A stretch of DNA of 64,000 bases from Heterobilharzia americana (Eukaryota; Platyhelminthes; Trematoda; Strigeidida; Schistosomatidae). Below, in pieces: positions 23,321 through 35,351 of this stretch. The notes below the pieces were generated by a model. The model was given only the letters and a program-made list of their open reading frames with translations, had not been told where the DNA came from and searched no databases. Made by a program: the position numbers and the translations under genes. Each line of letters begins with the position of its first letter. Position 1 is the stretch's first letter. Location: positions 70,488,678 to 70,552,677 of the forward strand of contig OX104134.1 in assembly GCA_944470555.2 (NCBI GenBank), read 5' to 3'.

Positions 23321-23332
23321 TCGGGCTCACCA
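23321..23332 (-). promoter_or_regulatory. Primer-binding site of Gypsy-1
   Basis: Minus strand TGGTGAGCCCGA, about 170 bp upstream of gag. It begins with TGG as expected for pairing with tRNA CCA-3' and resembles the complement of a tRNA-Trp 3' end, the primer reported for CsRn1-type elements; the exact tRNA is not certain. Confidence 0.65.
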
Positions 23333-23340
23333 ATTTTTGT

Positions 23341-26060
23341 AGGAGATTTTGTTCGATTCTGTTTCATCTGGCTGCCATCCACCTTCTGGAAAATGGCCGA
23401 ATCCCTCGAGGGTGCATACACCTCCCTCTAAATTCTGCGAATTTCAGACCACAGGCAACGTAAGGAAGCACTGAACCTGTCCTCCAAAAGTTGAAGTTAC
23501 CTAGATCTATCTCGACTTCAAGGTAGCAGAAAGTTGAACAGTGTCACCCATTTATCGAAGAATACTTAAAAGCTAGCAGGGAAGGTTATTTTATTGCCTA
23601 ACTCACGACTCTGTTGAAGTTAACTTCTACCCAGTATCGGTTATTATTCAACTCGTCAATTATTTGTCTAACATTATTTATATTTTTGACACTTCTTGCT
23701 TACTCTTCTGACAGTGAAAACAAGTGCCAGTAGCCTCCGTAGAAATAAGAGTATGAGCGCGTAAAAGCTAAAATTATCTGATCTATCGCCCGAGGTTAAA
23801 AGTTCCACCAGCAACTGCTGTCCGTCACTTAAGTTACCCGATCCGATGGCTGACGCCTACAGCGATGTTAATAACGTCAAGTCCGATATTCTACAAATCT
23901 CAAAAGCAGTTGGGAGTATGCAGCGTAGGATGGAATATCTCCTCCCACCGATGGATTTTTTAGACCCCAAAAGTAACTCCCCATTCGATATTTTGCTAAA
24001 ATACGAGAGATTAGTCGACCTTGTTGCCAGCGAGGTAAGCAACCGAATACGATCCTCCTACAATCCACTGGTCTTCAAAGTCCCTGACAATTCCCCACCA
24101 GAGCAGGTTAGGACTGATCGTTTACAAGCGTGCGGCTTGGACGGCTCAGCTTTTAATGTTCGTCCCCTTAGGAAAAGAACAATTAGGTTCCCGTGTCTTG
24201 TCCTATTTAAGTTTAACTAGCCGTGCAACGCGAAACACTTCTCTGACTCTCGGAGAATTATAGCTTCCACAACACCACATGGCGAGGTTAAGATCTCTCC
24301 TGACCTTACTTCTTGTCAGCACCACACACAGAGGTCCGTAGCCGACTGGCCTCGCAAGTTTTGCTAAAACCGCGAGACACCGAAAGTGAAGGCCAGTTAA
24401 TGAGTTGGGGGGTGACAACTTACCTAGAACCCCACTGACCTTTACACCTCCTCCGGTTGCCGGTGAAGAACTTACAAATACAATGGAGAGCGTAAGAAAT
24501 GCAGACCCCATACCACCACCATGCGAGAACATAGTATCCACAGACCTAGATGACGGCACAAATCTTAGTGGCGAACTACAAGGATCCCGAGCTAGTCAGT
24601 CTGATCACATCACGCAGGCAGACCAGTCTGTGCAGCCCACCTCTTCGGCTCTGTTGCTGAATCCAGTACCCCTAAGCGAAAGGAAACAATGCTACTCAGC
24701 GAAATCAAGAGCTCTTAGCCGCCTTGTGGCATGTAGCGCCATGAATCCCTCTCAGGTTGGTTTCTAAACAAAGATATTCATAAAAACACTCCTCACCCAG
24801 AACCAGGAACCAAAACGATCCCAGCTAGCCATAATACCGTTCGACTGTTTAATTGTGAGAGCGCAAGCAAGAGGTACCACCACAGACAGCCCAGACCACC
24901 GGAACTGGGAAATACGGTTTCAAGAAATAACGATAGATTTCTCTCGTCACATCTCACTGTGCAGTTTCAATCTACCCAAGACTGAAACCCCAGTGCACCA
25001 CCAACGTATTTTAGTCCACAACCCAACTGCTGCCAGCAGCCGATTCAGAGGCAGAAATAATAAAGTGACACCCTGAAACTTGGTGTACGCCGGTTACCTC
25101 AAACCTCAGACTCGCTTCAGATAACTACGACCCGTATTGTAATGGCTGCAGTACCTCTAAAGCTGGGGGTTGCGCTGTTTATATTAACTCTGGTTTTTCA
25201 TCCTCAAATGCCTTCCGATTGGGTTGGGACATTTTAGATGATGTAGTGTTCGTGAATATTAACACTTGCCAACATTGTAAAATTACGGTTGGTTGCCTAT
25301 ATAGGTCACCGTACTCTGGACCCGTCAGTGACGAACATATAAACAAAATGTTTTAGCTGGTGTCATCCCTGCCAACTTGTACAGTAAAGGTGGTGAGTTT
25401 AATGTACCGGGTATCATATGGAAAACACTACGAGGACCACCTCGTTTCAAAACATTCTTCCAAACCTTAGAAAACAATGGATGGGTTCAAGCTGTTGATA
25501 GCCGTGATCGAAGAAATAATATACCCGATCTGATTCTTCTAAACAACGCACCACCATTCACCGAACACACTAGCAGCGAATTCCCGGAAAATAACCTCAA
25601 GGTTGTAGCCTGTCAACTCTTTTCACCAAGTAGGTGCACCCCTAAGTTACCGAGCCCTACAACACTCGTTCGAAGGAGTTTTGTTGAAGTCTACTGGCCG
25701 TGCTCACAATACTTAATACGCTGTCTAGACTGGGACGTGTTCTTTTCATCCGATGATCCGAACAACTCTCTTGCAGACTTCCATCCCAATTTTCTTTGTC
25801 TCCGTAGCCCCAAAGGGAGAACAAAAGTCGCACACTAACATCAAAGACTACATCCCCATCATATTCAAGTGAAAACTAAGGAGACTGATGAAGTATTTTT
25901 CGCAGCCCATGACTTGTTCACCATTCTCGATATCCATGCCGTTTTCAGTGACCTGGAAGTTCACAGACGAAAAGGTGAAACCTTCACGGAGATCGAACTT
26001 CTGAAGTATAGGGATGCGTGTTACAATTCCGTAACGTTTGATCAACCCTACTTAATTTGA
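23341..26060 (+). repeat. CR1-like LINE 5' part, copy B (2.7-kb direct repeat of 16,477-19,194)
   Basis: Repeats 16,477-19,194 in the same orientation. I saw no substitution in the stretches compared, only two extra bases in homopolymers (C run near 23,966 and G run near 25,733). The MADAYSDVNN frame is intact here for 124 codons (23,846-24,220). The left edge joins the Gypsy-1 PBS side directly. On copy A the LINE continues to the left past the corresponding point, so A is the original and B the copy. Confidence 0.9.
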
Positions 26061-26438
26061 TGTGCTCTAGTACCTGCTTAACCAGTACTTTACCTAACTT
26101 GTAAGTACTGGTAACAAAACACAAATCAAAAGAACTGATACGCAATGTATTTAAAGGAGCTATGTATTTAAGGTAAATGTTATAATAATGAATGAGGGAA
26201 AAGTTTAATCAACTTATCTGGCTTGTTAGGCTGAACTAGGGACTCGGAGTACGTGCGTAGTGATCAGCACAATGGAGCGCAAAAATGGCGTCCAAGCCTG
26301 CTCGGATGCATGCTCGTCAAAACAAAACTTAAAACACCCTAAGCATCCGGAGGCAAGCTAGAGATTTATTTAGTTAATTTGATTTAAACTATTTATTTTA
26401 GCCCTAGTTATATTTTGGTGCCAGGAAGGTGCACTACA
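26061..26438 (-). mobile_element. Gypsy-1 5' LTR (about 378 bp)
   Basis: Partner of 19,195-19,571, ending in GTGCACTACA at 26,438. It should directly adjoin the primer-binding site at 23,332, but 2.7 kb of CR1-like sequence lies between. Immediately 3' (26,439) the CR1-like LINE resumes with its RT domain. Confidence 0.7.
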
Positions 26439-28107
26439 GAAGCATGCAAATAAGGCTGGTCTTCTTGCCGCTTCTCTGAAAAAGAAACTCCACAATAGAC
26501 CTGACATGCCGAATATGTTGAAAGTAGGAAACAGGATTGTTACAGGTCCCACAGAGATATGCGAACTACTAAAAGAAACCTTTAGCCTTTCCTTCACTGA
26601 TTGCAACCGCAGTCTTGTAACGTACCTGACTCAACAACCCACTTTAACCCCCTCTTAGGGGGAAAGTTAATGGTACACCTGGCATTTTCATCAAAAATGG
26701 TAGTGCAAACTTCCCCATGTTGCCGGAAAAATATCCAGCCTGTCCTTAAACTCTGGGACTTTCTCAGTTTCGCAAAGACTGGCCATATCACCTTGGGAGT
26801 TAAGAAAGGCTCCAGGTTGTGCCCGGAAATTACCGTCCCATCAGCATAACATCTGTCCTTTCGCGCATTGTGGGAAAAGTGGTGAGATAGCCATCTTTTT
26901 TCGTCGCAGCATGGATTTCAGTCTAAGAAATCTTGGATCACGTATCACCCAGAATTCTTTGAACACGCAATTAACAGTAGAGACGATGGAACATGGCTGT
27001 TTCGCTTTGCTCTGGTTTCACCAAAGCCCTTGACAAAGTCCATCAACCCTCACTTCTTCATAAACTGAATTCGTTTGGAATAAGTGGCGGGTTGCATGGC
27101 TGGATTGGCTCATTTCTGTTGACCTGCGTCCAAGTTGTCAAAACAGGCTCACATTATTCCTCCCCAGAAAGATGACCAGTGGAGTTATCCAACGCTCCGT
27201 CTTGGGACCTCTTTTCTTTATAATGTACATATATAATATATGCTCCTACTTTCAGTCAGGGAAAACTTTCCTGTTTGCAAATGACTTAGAAGTAGTGAAC
27301 ACTTTTCACCACCGCCATCTTGACGAGCTACAAAGGTGGTGTGACACGTGACTGCTACCTCCGAATACACAGAGGTCCGGCTTTAGTCCCTTCGGTGAAC
27401 AGAGCGTGCCGGCTAATCTTCAACTAGACAACATTGAACTCCAACGGCCAGTAGTGTTTGCTACCTTGGAATGAGGTACCCCACTGACCTTTCTTTCTCA
27501 GAACGCACGACGTCACAGCGCTCCAAATCACGCCGCCTCATTGGCTTCATTCACCGGAATTTGCGCCCGAATGAAACCAAACTGGTTCTGTATAAGATGT
27601 GCGTGCGACCACTACTAGAATACCGTCCTGTCGTACCTAGTTGCTTGCTGTATAGCGAAAATCGGGAAATAAAGAAAACTTAACAACACTTTACCAGACT
27701 TGTTTCCCCGGTAATTCATACAGAGGCAGATGCCATGCCAATCGATTAAAGCCTATGTCGTCAAGGCAAATTAAGTTGAACCTCGACATTTTCTATAAAG
27801 CCCTACACCATGAAGTGGCTACCGATGTGGATACAGTAAAGTTCGCTGACAAAGACCCTACAATCTTAGAGACCAAGGCTGCCTAGTCACACTACCATAC
27901 GCATCTAAACGGCTCAATTCCTCATTTTTCACAACTCGTTACGCTAACATCTGGAGCGGACTGCCGCATGACGCACGATGCTGCAAGACCATGTCCCAAC
28001 TTCGGTCAACCTTGAGCCACTACCTCAAAGAACCTGAAGTACGCAGGATTCTCAGTGTACCCTACATAGACGACACCATGTTTCTTATTGGCCCACCAAA
28101 CATCTAG
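26439..28107 (+). pseudogene. CR1-like LINE reverse transcriptase and C-terminal region, decayed
   Basis: Continues the LINE whose 5' part lies left of Gypsy-1. Visible pieces in different frames: KHANKAGLLAASLKKKL at the start, NYRPISITSVLSRIVGKV near 26,830, FTKALDKVHQPSLLHKLNSFGI at 27,010 (RT core with Asp), then a region where the YADD-type motif has decayed (FANDLEVVNTF-like near 27,275), FIHRNLRPNETKLVLYKM and CVRPLLEY at 27,545-27,630, and a C-terminus reading EVATDVDTVKFADKDPTI near 27,810. Many stops and frameshifts occur. About 40 residues that should link endonuclease and RT are missing at the LTR junction. Confidence 0.85.
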
Positions 28108-28269
28108 AATCCAGTACGCAGTAATCCAGTGCAACCACCCAGGAACTTATCAAACTGTGAATTACATACGAATTACGTACTATTCTATGCGAATTCGTGG
28201 TAATTGTTTTTGATGCCAGTTGCTGTTCCTACCCTCAATGGTGCCACAGTTCAGCTACTCCTAACCTCT

Positions 28270-29605
28270 CCTACAAATGAACATTCCACGCACCATTCCC
28301 GTTTCTCCTCATATAAGCTAGGAGTCTTTGTACCGTACGGTAGTACAAGTCAGTTTTGCGTGACAAGTCAGGCTTGACCATGGCACTAGTGGATGTACAG
28401 TAGTCAGTGTTGCCTGATGTGTGGCACATACCAGGGGACGACTGAGTCGACAATTTATGCACGGTCTTAGCCAGCTGACAGTAAACTGAAAATGTCCTCG
28501 TGTCCATCAACTCTATTGGGTGTCGCACAAAACTACTTAAAAAATTAGTGTGAAAATATGCGGAGATGGTGATGACCGACCAACAGGTATGATGGTGGAG
28601 AGACAAACTGAACTGCCCTTGCCTGTATGGCAGTACCTTTACGAAACCCGCGGCTGTTGTACTTATGACGAAAAAATAATAATAAAAAGAATGAGGTCAC
28701 CAAAAGAAAGACGTTCGCCAGATATACTGGCTCAGCTTACTCTACGCCACCATACCGTCTCTGTAGCATTGTTATGATAAAACCCAACAGGAGACACCAT
28801 GGTCATCACTCCCCCATGACTATATGAAGCACGGCTGCCACTGTAGCAAAAACTATGGGCTTTGTTTAAATGTTCATAACTTCATCAAACCTTTGTACAC
28901 GGGTTTTCCACACATAACAGAATACCTGGTCCAAAATCCTCTATTCTCCCTATCCCGTGGTGGTATGTCCGGCTCCAGTTTAGTTTCCATTACTTTCGTT
29001 TGCACCTTCATCTTCTTCATAAGCTTACCTCTAAATAGTTGGTTTCGGATACTTCTTTAAGTAACTTTTGTAGTCAGTACAATGAACTCACCTACATGTA
29101 TCATGGTCGATATACTTCTGCGTAGTATTTTTGTTCTCTTGTTTCGGATTTCGCCTGCCGTTTGCTTTTATTATTCATTATTCAGGTTTACCTAAACTGT
29201 ACTTCATCTGCGTGGAAGCCTAGTAATAGTATTTGTCAGCGTGCACCATGCCATCAAAACCTTATGACGAGCGCACACAACCCAAGGTCATGGCTGTATT
29301 ACCCCCCTACCTTCAAGAATATTGGAAGATCCAAATAACAGCCGAATAATTCCTATATTCCATCTGAGCCTGCATCAGTATGATGAAAAATTATGCTAGT
29401 GTTCACCCGTTTTATTCTTTGCTGTCTGCAAAGCATTAACGTTCTTTCTCTAGACGCATCTGTTATGTGCCGCGAATAAAGGTATCTAATGTGTAGCTTG
29501 ACATTGTACATAGCAGCCAGTTCACGATACTGTGATGATCAAACCTGCAAACCGGTTTGTTTTCATGCAACTTATGTTGTATGAAATATATTATTATCAT
29601 TGGCA
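28270..29605 (+). repeat. Dispersed composite repeat (copy 2), ATT-tailed
   Basis: Collinear with 6,091-7,880 once the solo LTR there is removed, and its last 420 bp matches 3,905-4,348. It ends with TATATTATTATCATT, a weak ATT tail. A 111-codon minus-strand frame (28,271-28,606) has no known domain. It follows the CR1-like RT remains and may be that LINE's long 3' UTR or a separate insertion. Confidence 0.5.
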
Positions 29606-29729
29606 GTTGAATAACCAGGAGAGGGAGATTGGGGGAATTCTTCGGAACTGCATGCTGTTGTGACTGAGGCAGACACGCTAACCGAGGGGGCTTGCGCATC
29701 TTATGATGGGCTTTACCAAATCAAAAGTT

Positions 29730-30830
29730 CAGCTATCCTGTGGCGTCTGTCAAAGAATCGACGCTAAAGCGATTCTACATTGTTGTCCAGTGCTCCGTAT
29801 CCGCAACTGAACTCCGACTCTCAAAGGGGAAGCTGGCTTTGTCAAACTCGATGGGACTAACACTTATCATCGAATACCATTTCGTCCGGATGATGCCTGG
29901 TGAACAGTGGTCACAGCACATCTCATCGCTCTCGAATTCCTTTGTTTGTCTCCTGGACCGAGAAATGCAGTGCATGCGTCCCAGTGCCCAATTAACGATA
30001 TCTTTTGCGGTTTGTACTTGCCCTTCGCCTACCTGGATGATGTCTTTATTGATGGTCCAAACGAGATTGTTCATCTCAGTCGCTCGCAGTAGGATTTTGA
30101 AGGCCCTCCCGAGCATTTAGAGACTTTCAATCTGGCCAAGCGCCAGCCGTGTATCAGTTCAGTGATTCTTCTTGGCTGCGCTATTGATGGGCATGGCACC
30201 GCTCCACTGCCAAGATAGATAACGGAGTTTAAACATTTTCTGGTCTCGACTTCCCTCCCAGAGCTTCTTGAATTTCTTGGGACGGTTAGCTATGCTGCCA
30301 TCTTGCAGCTCAATCCGTCCCAATTATAGGCTATATAACTGACTTTCTTATATGTTGGTGCACGGCCTGAATATGATTTGTAAAGCCTCCGAAGTGTTTC
30401 ACAAGATCAAAAACTCCGAAGCGGAGTTCACAACGTCGGCTCAATAAGGTATGAATCTCACCAAGCATTGTTTTTTATGCTTCTATAAACCTTATTGAAG
30501 ATGTATTTCAAGGGCATAAGGGCCAAACGCAGACTCCCCCGGCGTTTTTCCTGTCGGGAGCATTTTTATGTGAAAATCACCGCTGCATATTTGGTCGTTA
30601 ACTACCAATCTAATACGTATTGATTAAAACAGTTTCGTTACACTATAGAAGGCGGTGAGCTCATCATGATTACGAACCATGATCATTAAGCTTAGGCCTG
30701 GCAACGCGGGGCAATCTTAACCGTGTCACAATTTAACGCGCCTCCATAATCACATCGTAACTCTGCTGATAATGCTGTCAAATAGCCGGACACGTGGGGT
30801 ATGCAACTAGCCATGGGTATCGAACGTAAA
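29730..30830 (+). pseudogene. Gypsy-4 reverse transcriptase/RNase H fragment
   Basis: Plus-strand decayed pol. FAYLDDVFIDGPNEIVHLSRSQ at about 30,022-30,090 carries the catalytic YLDD. It is followed by FNLAKRQPCISSVILLGCAIDGHG (30,125-30,195), then FPVPTSL-like and LEFLGTVSYAAI (30,265-30,300). Further on, IEGGELIMITNHDH (30,645-30,685) is a decayed RNase H TDHKPL motif. Several stops. Protease, gag, integrase and LTRs are absent. Confidence 0.75.
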
Positions 30831-30869
30831 AATGCACGAACACGATAATCTTAGGGACAGTGTGGTAAC

Positions 30870-32185
30870 AGTACCCAAATTTAGGTGATACCAGAAGCAG
30901 ATCCCTCCTTCAGCAGTACCGATCAACCGCCTTTTGCCCCAGTTATACGCAAAAGAAAGGTCACCTGGTTAGCTGAGACAGTGAGGGGCAATGATAATGG
31001 AAATAACCCTGGGGGTCCAACTTCTGATGAGGATGAAACACCAAACGTCGCGGCAGATGTGGAGCATGACGAAGTGCCACGGTTTTCGTAGAGCCAACTA
31101 AACTTCGTTACTCTTTTCAGTGGTCGAAAGTCTGAAGTCTGCTCCGGGGAAATAAGGGCAGGATGCTTGAGCTGAAGGACGAAAAACCGAACAACTTATT
31201 ACAGAGAAATATTGTTATGGCATCCGAAGTATCATTCCAGCTGGTTAAAAGTGTGGGACAGGTTGGCCACTGATCATTTTGGTACATAATAAACCCACCG
31301 ATAAAGCCGATATCGAAGCGCTAACCAAGGTGGATAGCTCAGTAAACTCAACCACCACTGAAGTAACTAAGAGACTTGCGCCAAAGCTTGGCACAGTATC
31401 TTACAAACGTCCCTGCTGGGACAAAATTGAAGACGGTAGAAGAAATTATGCTTGGAACGGCGGAAATGTTTGATTGTAATTGCAATTATAGTTATGGGTT
31501 TGAAATAACGAATTCCATGCTACTTACGTTTCCCTCGTGTCTGAGAAAATCTTATTCCATTCCGTCGCATCGGGTTGCTATCTGCCTCCTGGGATAACGC
31601 TGAATCTCTTGAGGGCGTACAATCTTTCCTTTAGTCCCGAAAAGTTTGGATCACAGGCGAGATAAAGAAGCGCTGAATCCGTCTCCCCAAAGTTGAAGCT
31701 ACTTGGAACCATCTCTACCTCAGGGTAGCAAAAACCTGGACTCCGTCGCGCACCTATCGAAGAATACCTAAAAGCTAGCGAAGAAGGTTATTTTTGCTGT
31801 CTAACTCGTGACTCTGTCCAAGTTAACTGATACCTGACATCTAGATACTAATTATAATACAAGTGACAACGATCATAACAGCTGTTATTATTCAACATTT
31901 TAGCACCATATACATCCTTAGAACTTCTTGCTTGCTTTTCTGAGAATGAAAACAGGTGCCAGTAACGCCTGTGGAAATAAGAGTGTTAGAGCAAAGGGGC
32001 TTGACCTATCTGATCTATCACCCGGGGTTAAAAGTCCCAGCGGCTGACGTCTACATTTATGCTAGTAAAGTAAAATCTGATATTCTGGAAATCTCCAAAG
32101 CAGTTGAAAATACGCAGTGTAAGATGGAATGTCTTCTCCCACCGATGGATTTGTTAGGCCCCAAATACCCCTTCTCATATTCTTA
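30870..32185 (+). pseudogene. CR1-like LINE ORF1 remnant
   Basis: 30,885-31,090 matches the minus-strand ORF1 at 2,580-2,972 (PVI-KRK/RR, ETPNVAADV). 31,376-31,480 shows NVPAGTKLKTVEEIMLGTAEM, like NVPDTKKLGATREILLRTAKM at 2,330-2,400. 31,525-32,165 follows the 16,450-17,100 region of Gypsy-1's host LINE, ending in SKVKSDILEISKAVEN and LLPPMDLLGPK. Frames shift repeatedly and the rest of the LINE is absent. Confidence 0.75.
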
Positions 32186-35028
32186 GCTTGAAAAACACGA
32201 GTTTGAAAACGTTTAGAAAGGCGCGGGAGGACATGACTCGTTCAGATGACACTTAAAAGATTTAAGCAAAATGAAGGAAGATTTTGATGCAATATGTTTG
32301 GTGAAAAATTTTTATTAAGCAGAGATTTAGGCAGCCTGCCGAAAGAGAAAGTGTTTTTCAGTCAGACGAGTTTACATTGAAGGTCAAAGTAGCAATAAAG
32401 ATCGGTAAAGCAACAGCAACAAAACTTCAGTAGTACAAAACCCTTGGGTTCAAAGCCAGTTTGGCCGAGGAAGGTTCAATGTGATGAAAAATTGATTTCA
32501 AACGCATGAAGATGACTTAAGCCTCCTAATGGCTGACGCCTCAAAGAACTTAAGAGTGCTTCCGCGACGGGTCTTAAAGATGGGCATGAATAACGTTCAT
32601 ACAACCACTTTATCCCCCGTTTTGGCGACATGTTTAGCCATTCGGGGCTTGGAAGTCTGTCAGTAGCAGCGAGGTAGGCGAATTCGTCATCGTTTTATAC
32701 TTCGATGCACCAAAGGCGTTTACCGTGGTGCCATATGGCATGTTCTCCGACAAGCTACGACCGATTGGTATTCATGACCATCTATGTAGTTCATTTAAAC
32801 CATTCCCTATTGATCGTAGCCAAATCGTTAAAGTAATCTCTGCAGTCTAAAACTACGTATATTACTAGTGCAGTAAAACAGCTTGTATCACATCTGAGTC
32901 ACATAGATGCACTGTCAGCAACTTTTATAGTGCTGAGTCAAGGATCCTACTCTACGGAGTGAGCATCGGTCGAATTTTAGAACACTGCCCGTTTGTTTCT
33001 AAAATGCCCGTGTAAGCGACGAACTAAAAACTAAAGGAGGAAAAAGCTACTTTACATTGAGCACACTGTGAGCTGACTGCGGTCTAGACTACATCTCCAG
33101 ATGTGGCATGCTAGGACCGGAATCTCTCTAGAAGAGGTGACTTGGGGTGAATCTTACATTCCATGATAACTTACTCTGTGAGTAAACGCTCTCATACGGC
33201 CCATAAATCACAATAGTTGTAACACCTACTCACTATTTACGCAATCACCATCTACTGGCTGAAAAGGAGTGTTGTAAGACCAGATAGCCAAGTAATTTCT
33301 TCGTCGGTAAGTTCCCATACATCTAGAACAGACTTCCTGAGGAAATAAGCACTGCAGGTTCCTTATCTGTCGATCGTTCGTCACTTAATAAGCTCTTCAT
33401 AGACGATGAGTCTATCACTCACCTAGGCACCATATGTACGTTCTGGGCTAATGAAAAGGTGCTGGGACCTCTAGACGTGTAAAGTACGGCTATCAAAAAT
33501 CTCAAGTACCTTCTGCAGCAATGGACTTACAAAGAGTGATTACTAGTTCATCCGGTCGGATTATGCAGTTCGAGAAGTACAAGTGTATAGTCAGCGTTTA
33601 CCTTAAGCTTACCAATAAAAACCGCCTATCTAATCCCTCGTGTGAACTTCATATCAGAAAAACAGAAGGGCTATTCCAATATGCATAAATTAAAGTTTGC
33701 GTTTAGTTCGAATCAGCCTAGAGACAGGAACTCCTCTCTTTCCTGTTTGTCTTGTGTGGCATTCCATTGTCTAGTTTCGCCTTGCTCTTTCTTTTCTTTG
33801 CGCTTTTCAGTGTCAACCTGATGAGAAAATCTTGGGCATTAACTTCATTAGAAAGTATCAACTTACCGAAAATCCTACTTCTTACGTGACAATGGAAACT
33901 GTCGTTGGAATTCTTCAGCTATCTTGCCTATAACTCCCTATCTTTTGAGCAGCCTTGCAATCGGTTCACCTGCTTATCAGTGCGCTAAATGGCACCACAT
34001 ATGAAACCTTAAGCACAATAACTGGTTTCCGATTTCTGGTCCGTCATAAATGCAGCGGAAATCTGGATAGGCGATTAAACCTGGGGGGTCACTTTACCTA
34101 GTGACTCTAAAGGCAACATATTCACAATAATTCCATGCAATATACTTGTATAGTACCTCACCTGACATGAATCCATCTGGTGGAAGACAACAGCCGATAT
34201 ATCTCCATTAGAATGCTTCATACTCCAATGTGAAATCTTTGAAGTTGTACATATGCGCAAAATTTACCACTCTTGAACGATGGTTCACCTGATACCTAAT
34301 TAATTGCACCAAAACGAATATTTTTAGTGTTATCAACTTGAATTGCAGTGAACGATAATGCCAAAAAGGGGGAAAACTCTTGAATTTAAATATTCATCTA
34401 GATTAGATCATCGTAACCCGACGAAAGCATCTTTCGCAAGGGAGATTTGGCAGCATTTCTTAATGTTCTGTACACTTTGTGTTGACTTATCGAATCCGTT
34501 GGGTAGCTGCTGTCAACTGATATCTCCGCCAACAACTTAGTTTCTTCCTTCAGAGTACCGACTGCTCAACTTTGCTGAATCCGGTTACATGATCATCTGA
34601 CTAAGCCTCATTCGTAGAAGAAGGGAAAGGAACAGTTATAGTTTAAATATTGCTCATCCAAGCGGGCCTTCTGTAAATAGATGGCTTCTGTGATCCATCC
34701 GACCCTCGGATGACCAATACATCCGAAAAAAATAGGGAGTTTTTGTTCTCCTCCACACCTGTCAAGGATACGCAACTCTGTACTAGGTTCGTTTGATTCA
34801 GAAGTAAATTAGCACAACATGGATTGTTGCTTTTCTTTGAGATGACATTTATGTATCCTTATAAAGCGGAACCTCTCAATTAGGTCCTCAGATAAATTTC
34901 CAGCGAACGGTATTTAAGTTTCCGTTAGAAGAGGACCCGGGAAGCTAGCCCTGGCAACACTATCAACCTAAAGAAAGCATTCGTTCCCAAATGCAAACTT
35001 TACACTTCTAGCGCACAAAATTATTAAA
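32186..35028. other. No recognisable gene
   Basis: No domain seen in any frame. 34,045-34,125 resembles 10,500-10,575, so part of this is an old dispersed repeat. Confidence 0.45.
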
Positions 35029-35351
35029 TGTTCTAAGTTAGGCTTAGTAGTTGTCCTTGTGCGAACTAGTCAGACGAAGGGGCCAGTCCCTAATTATTTG
35101 TGCCTGTAATATACCCAAGAAACAACACAATAGCGTAGTCTGACTGAATGGTACATTTGCGAAGTCTTGCCGAAATATCGATGCGTTCCGACTGGCTGGC
35201 CAGAGGGTCGATTACGGGCAATGACAGCATACCAAATGGAGCGGTTGCCTGACCGTGTGCCTTCAGCCTAGCGAGTCCGATAAAACTGTAGTCGCTATCA
35301 ATGTTAAATTTCGTCGAGCCCTAGGTTACTGATTCTGGGGAAGCATGTAAC
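35029..35351 (-). mobile_element. Decayed solo LTR (Gypsy-2 family)
   Basis: Third copy of the LTR at 38,959-39,297 and 7,097-7,437, more diverged: TTGTCCTTGTGCGAACT, ACAATAGCGTAGTCTGA, GACAGCATACCAAATGG and a GGGGAAGCATGTAACG end. It could be the 3' LTR of Gypsy-3, but that body looks like a different family, so a solo LTR is more likely. Confidence 0.65.

Larger units (their letters stand above)
19572..23340 (-). mobile_element. Gypsy-1 (CsRn1-like) internal region, integrase deleted
   Basis: Minus-strand LTR-retrotransposon body. Order in element direction: primer-binding site (23,321-23,332), gag, protease, reverse transcriptase, RNase H, a short C-terminal pol tail, about 600 bp of non-coding DNA, and the polypurine tract. 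The integrase is missing. At the PBS side the expected LTR is replaced by CR1-like sequence starting at 23,341; only TGT (23,338-23,340) could be LTR. Confidence 0.85.

Noticed and set aside
16477..26438. A Gypsy element with 3.1-kb LTRs
   Set aside because: The direct repeats sit in LTR positions with TGTAG...CTACA ends, but LINE coding continues left of copy A past the repeat border and substitutions are confined to the last 350 bp, so only about 378 bp is LTR.
31020..31045. CTGATGAG...GAAAC as a hammerhead ribozyme core
   Set aside because: Schistosome SINEs can carry hammerheads, but the flanking stems needed here do not pair and the site is inside LINE ORF1.
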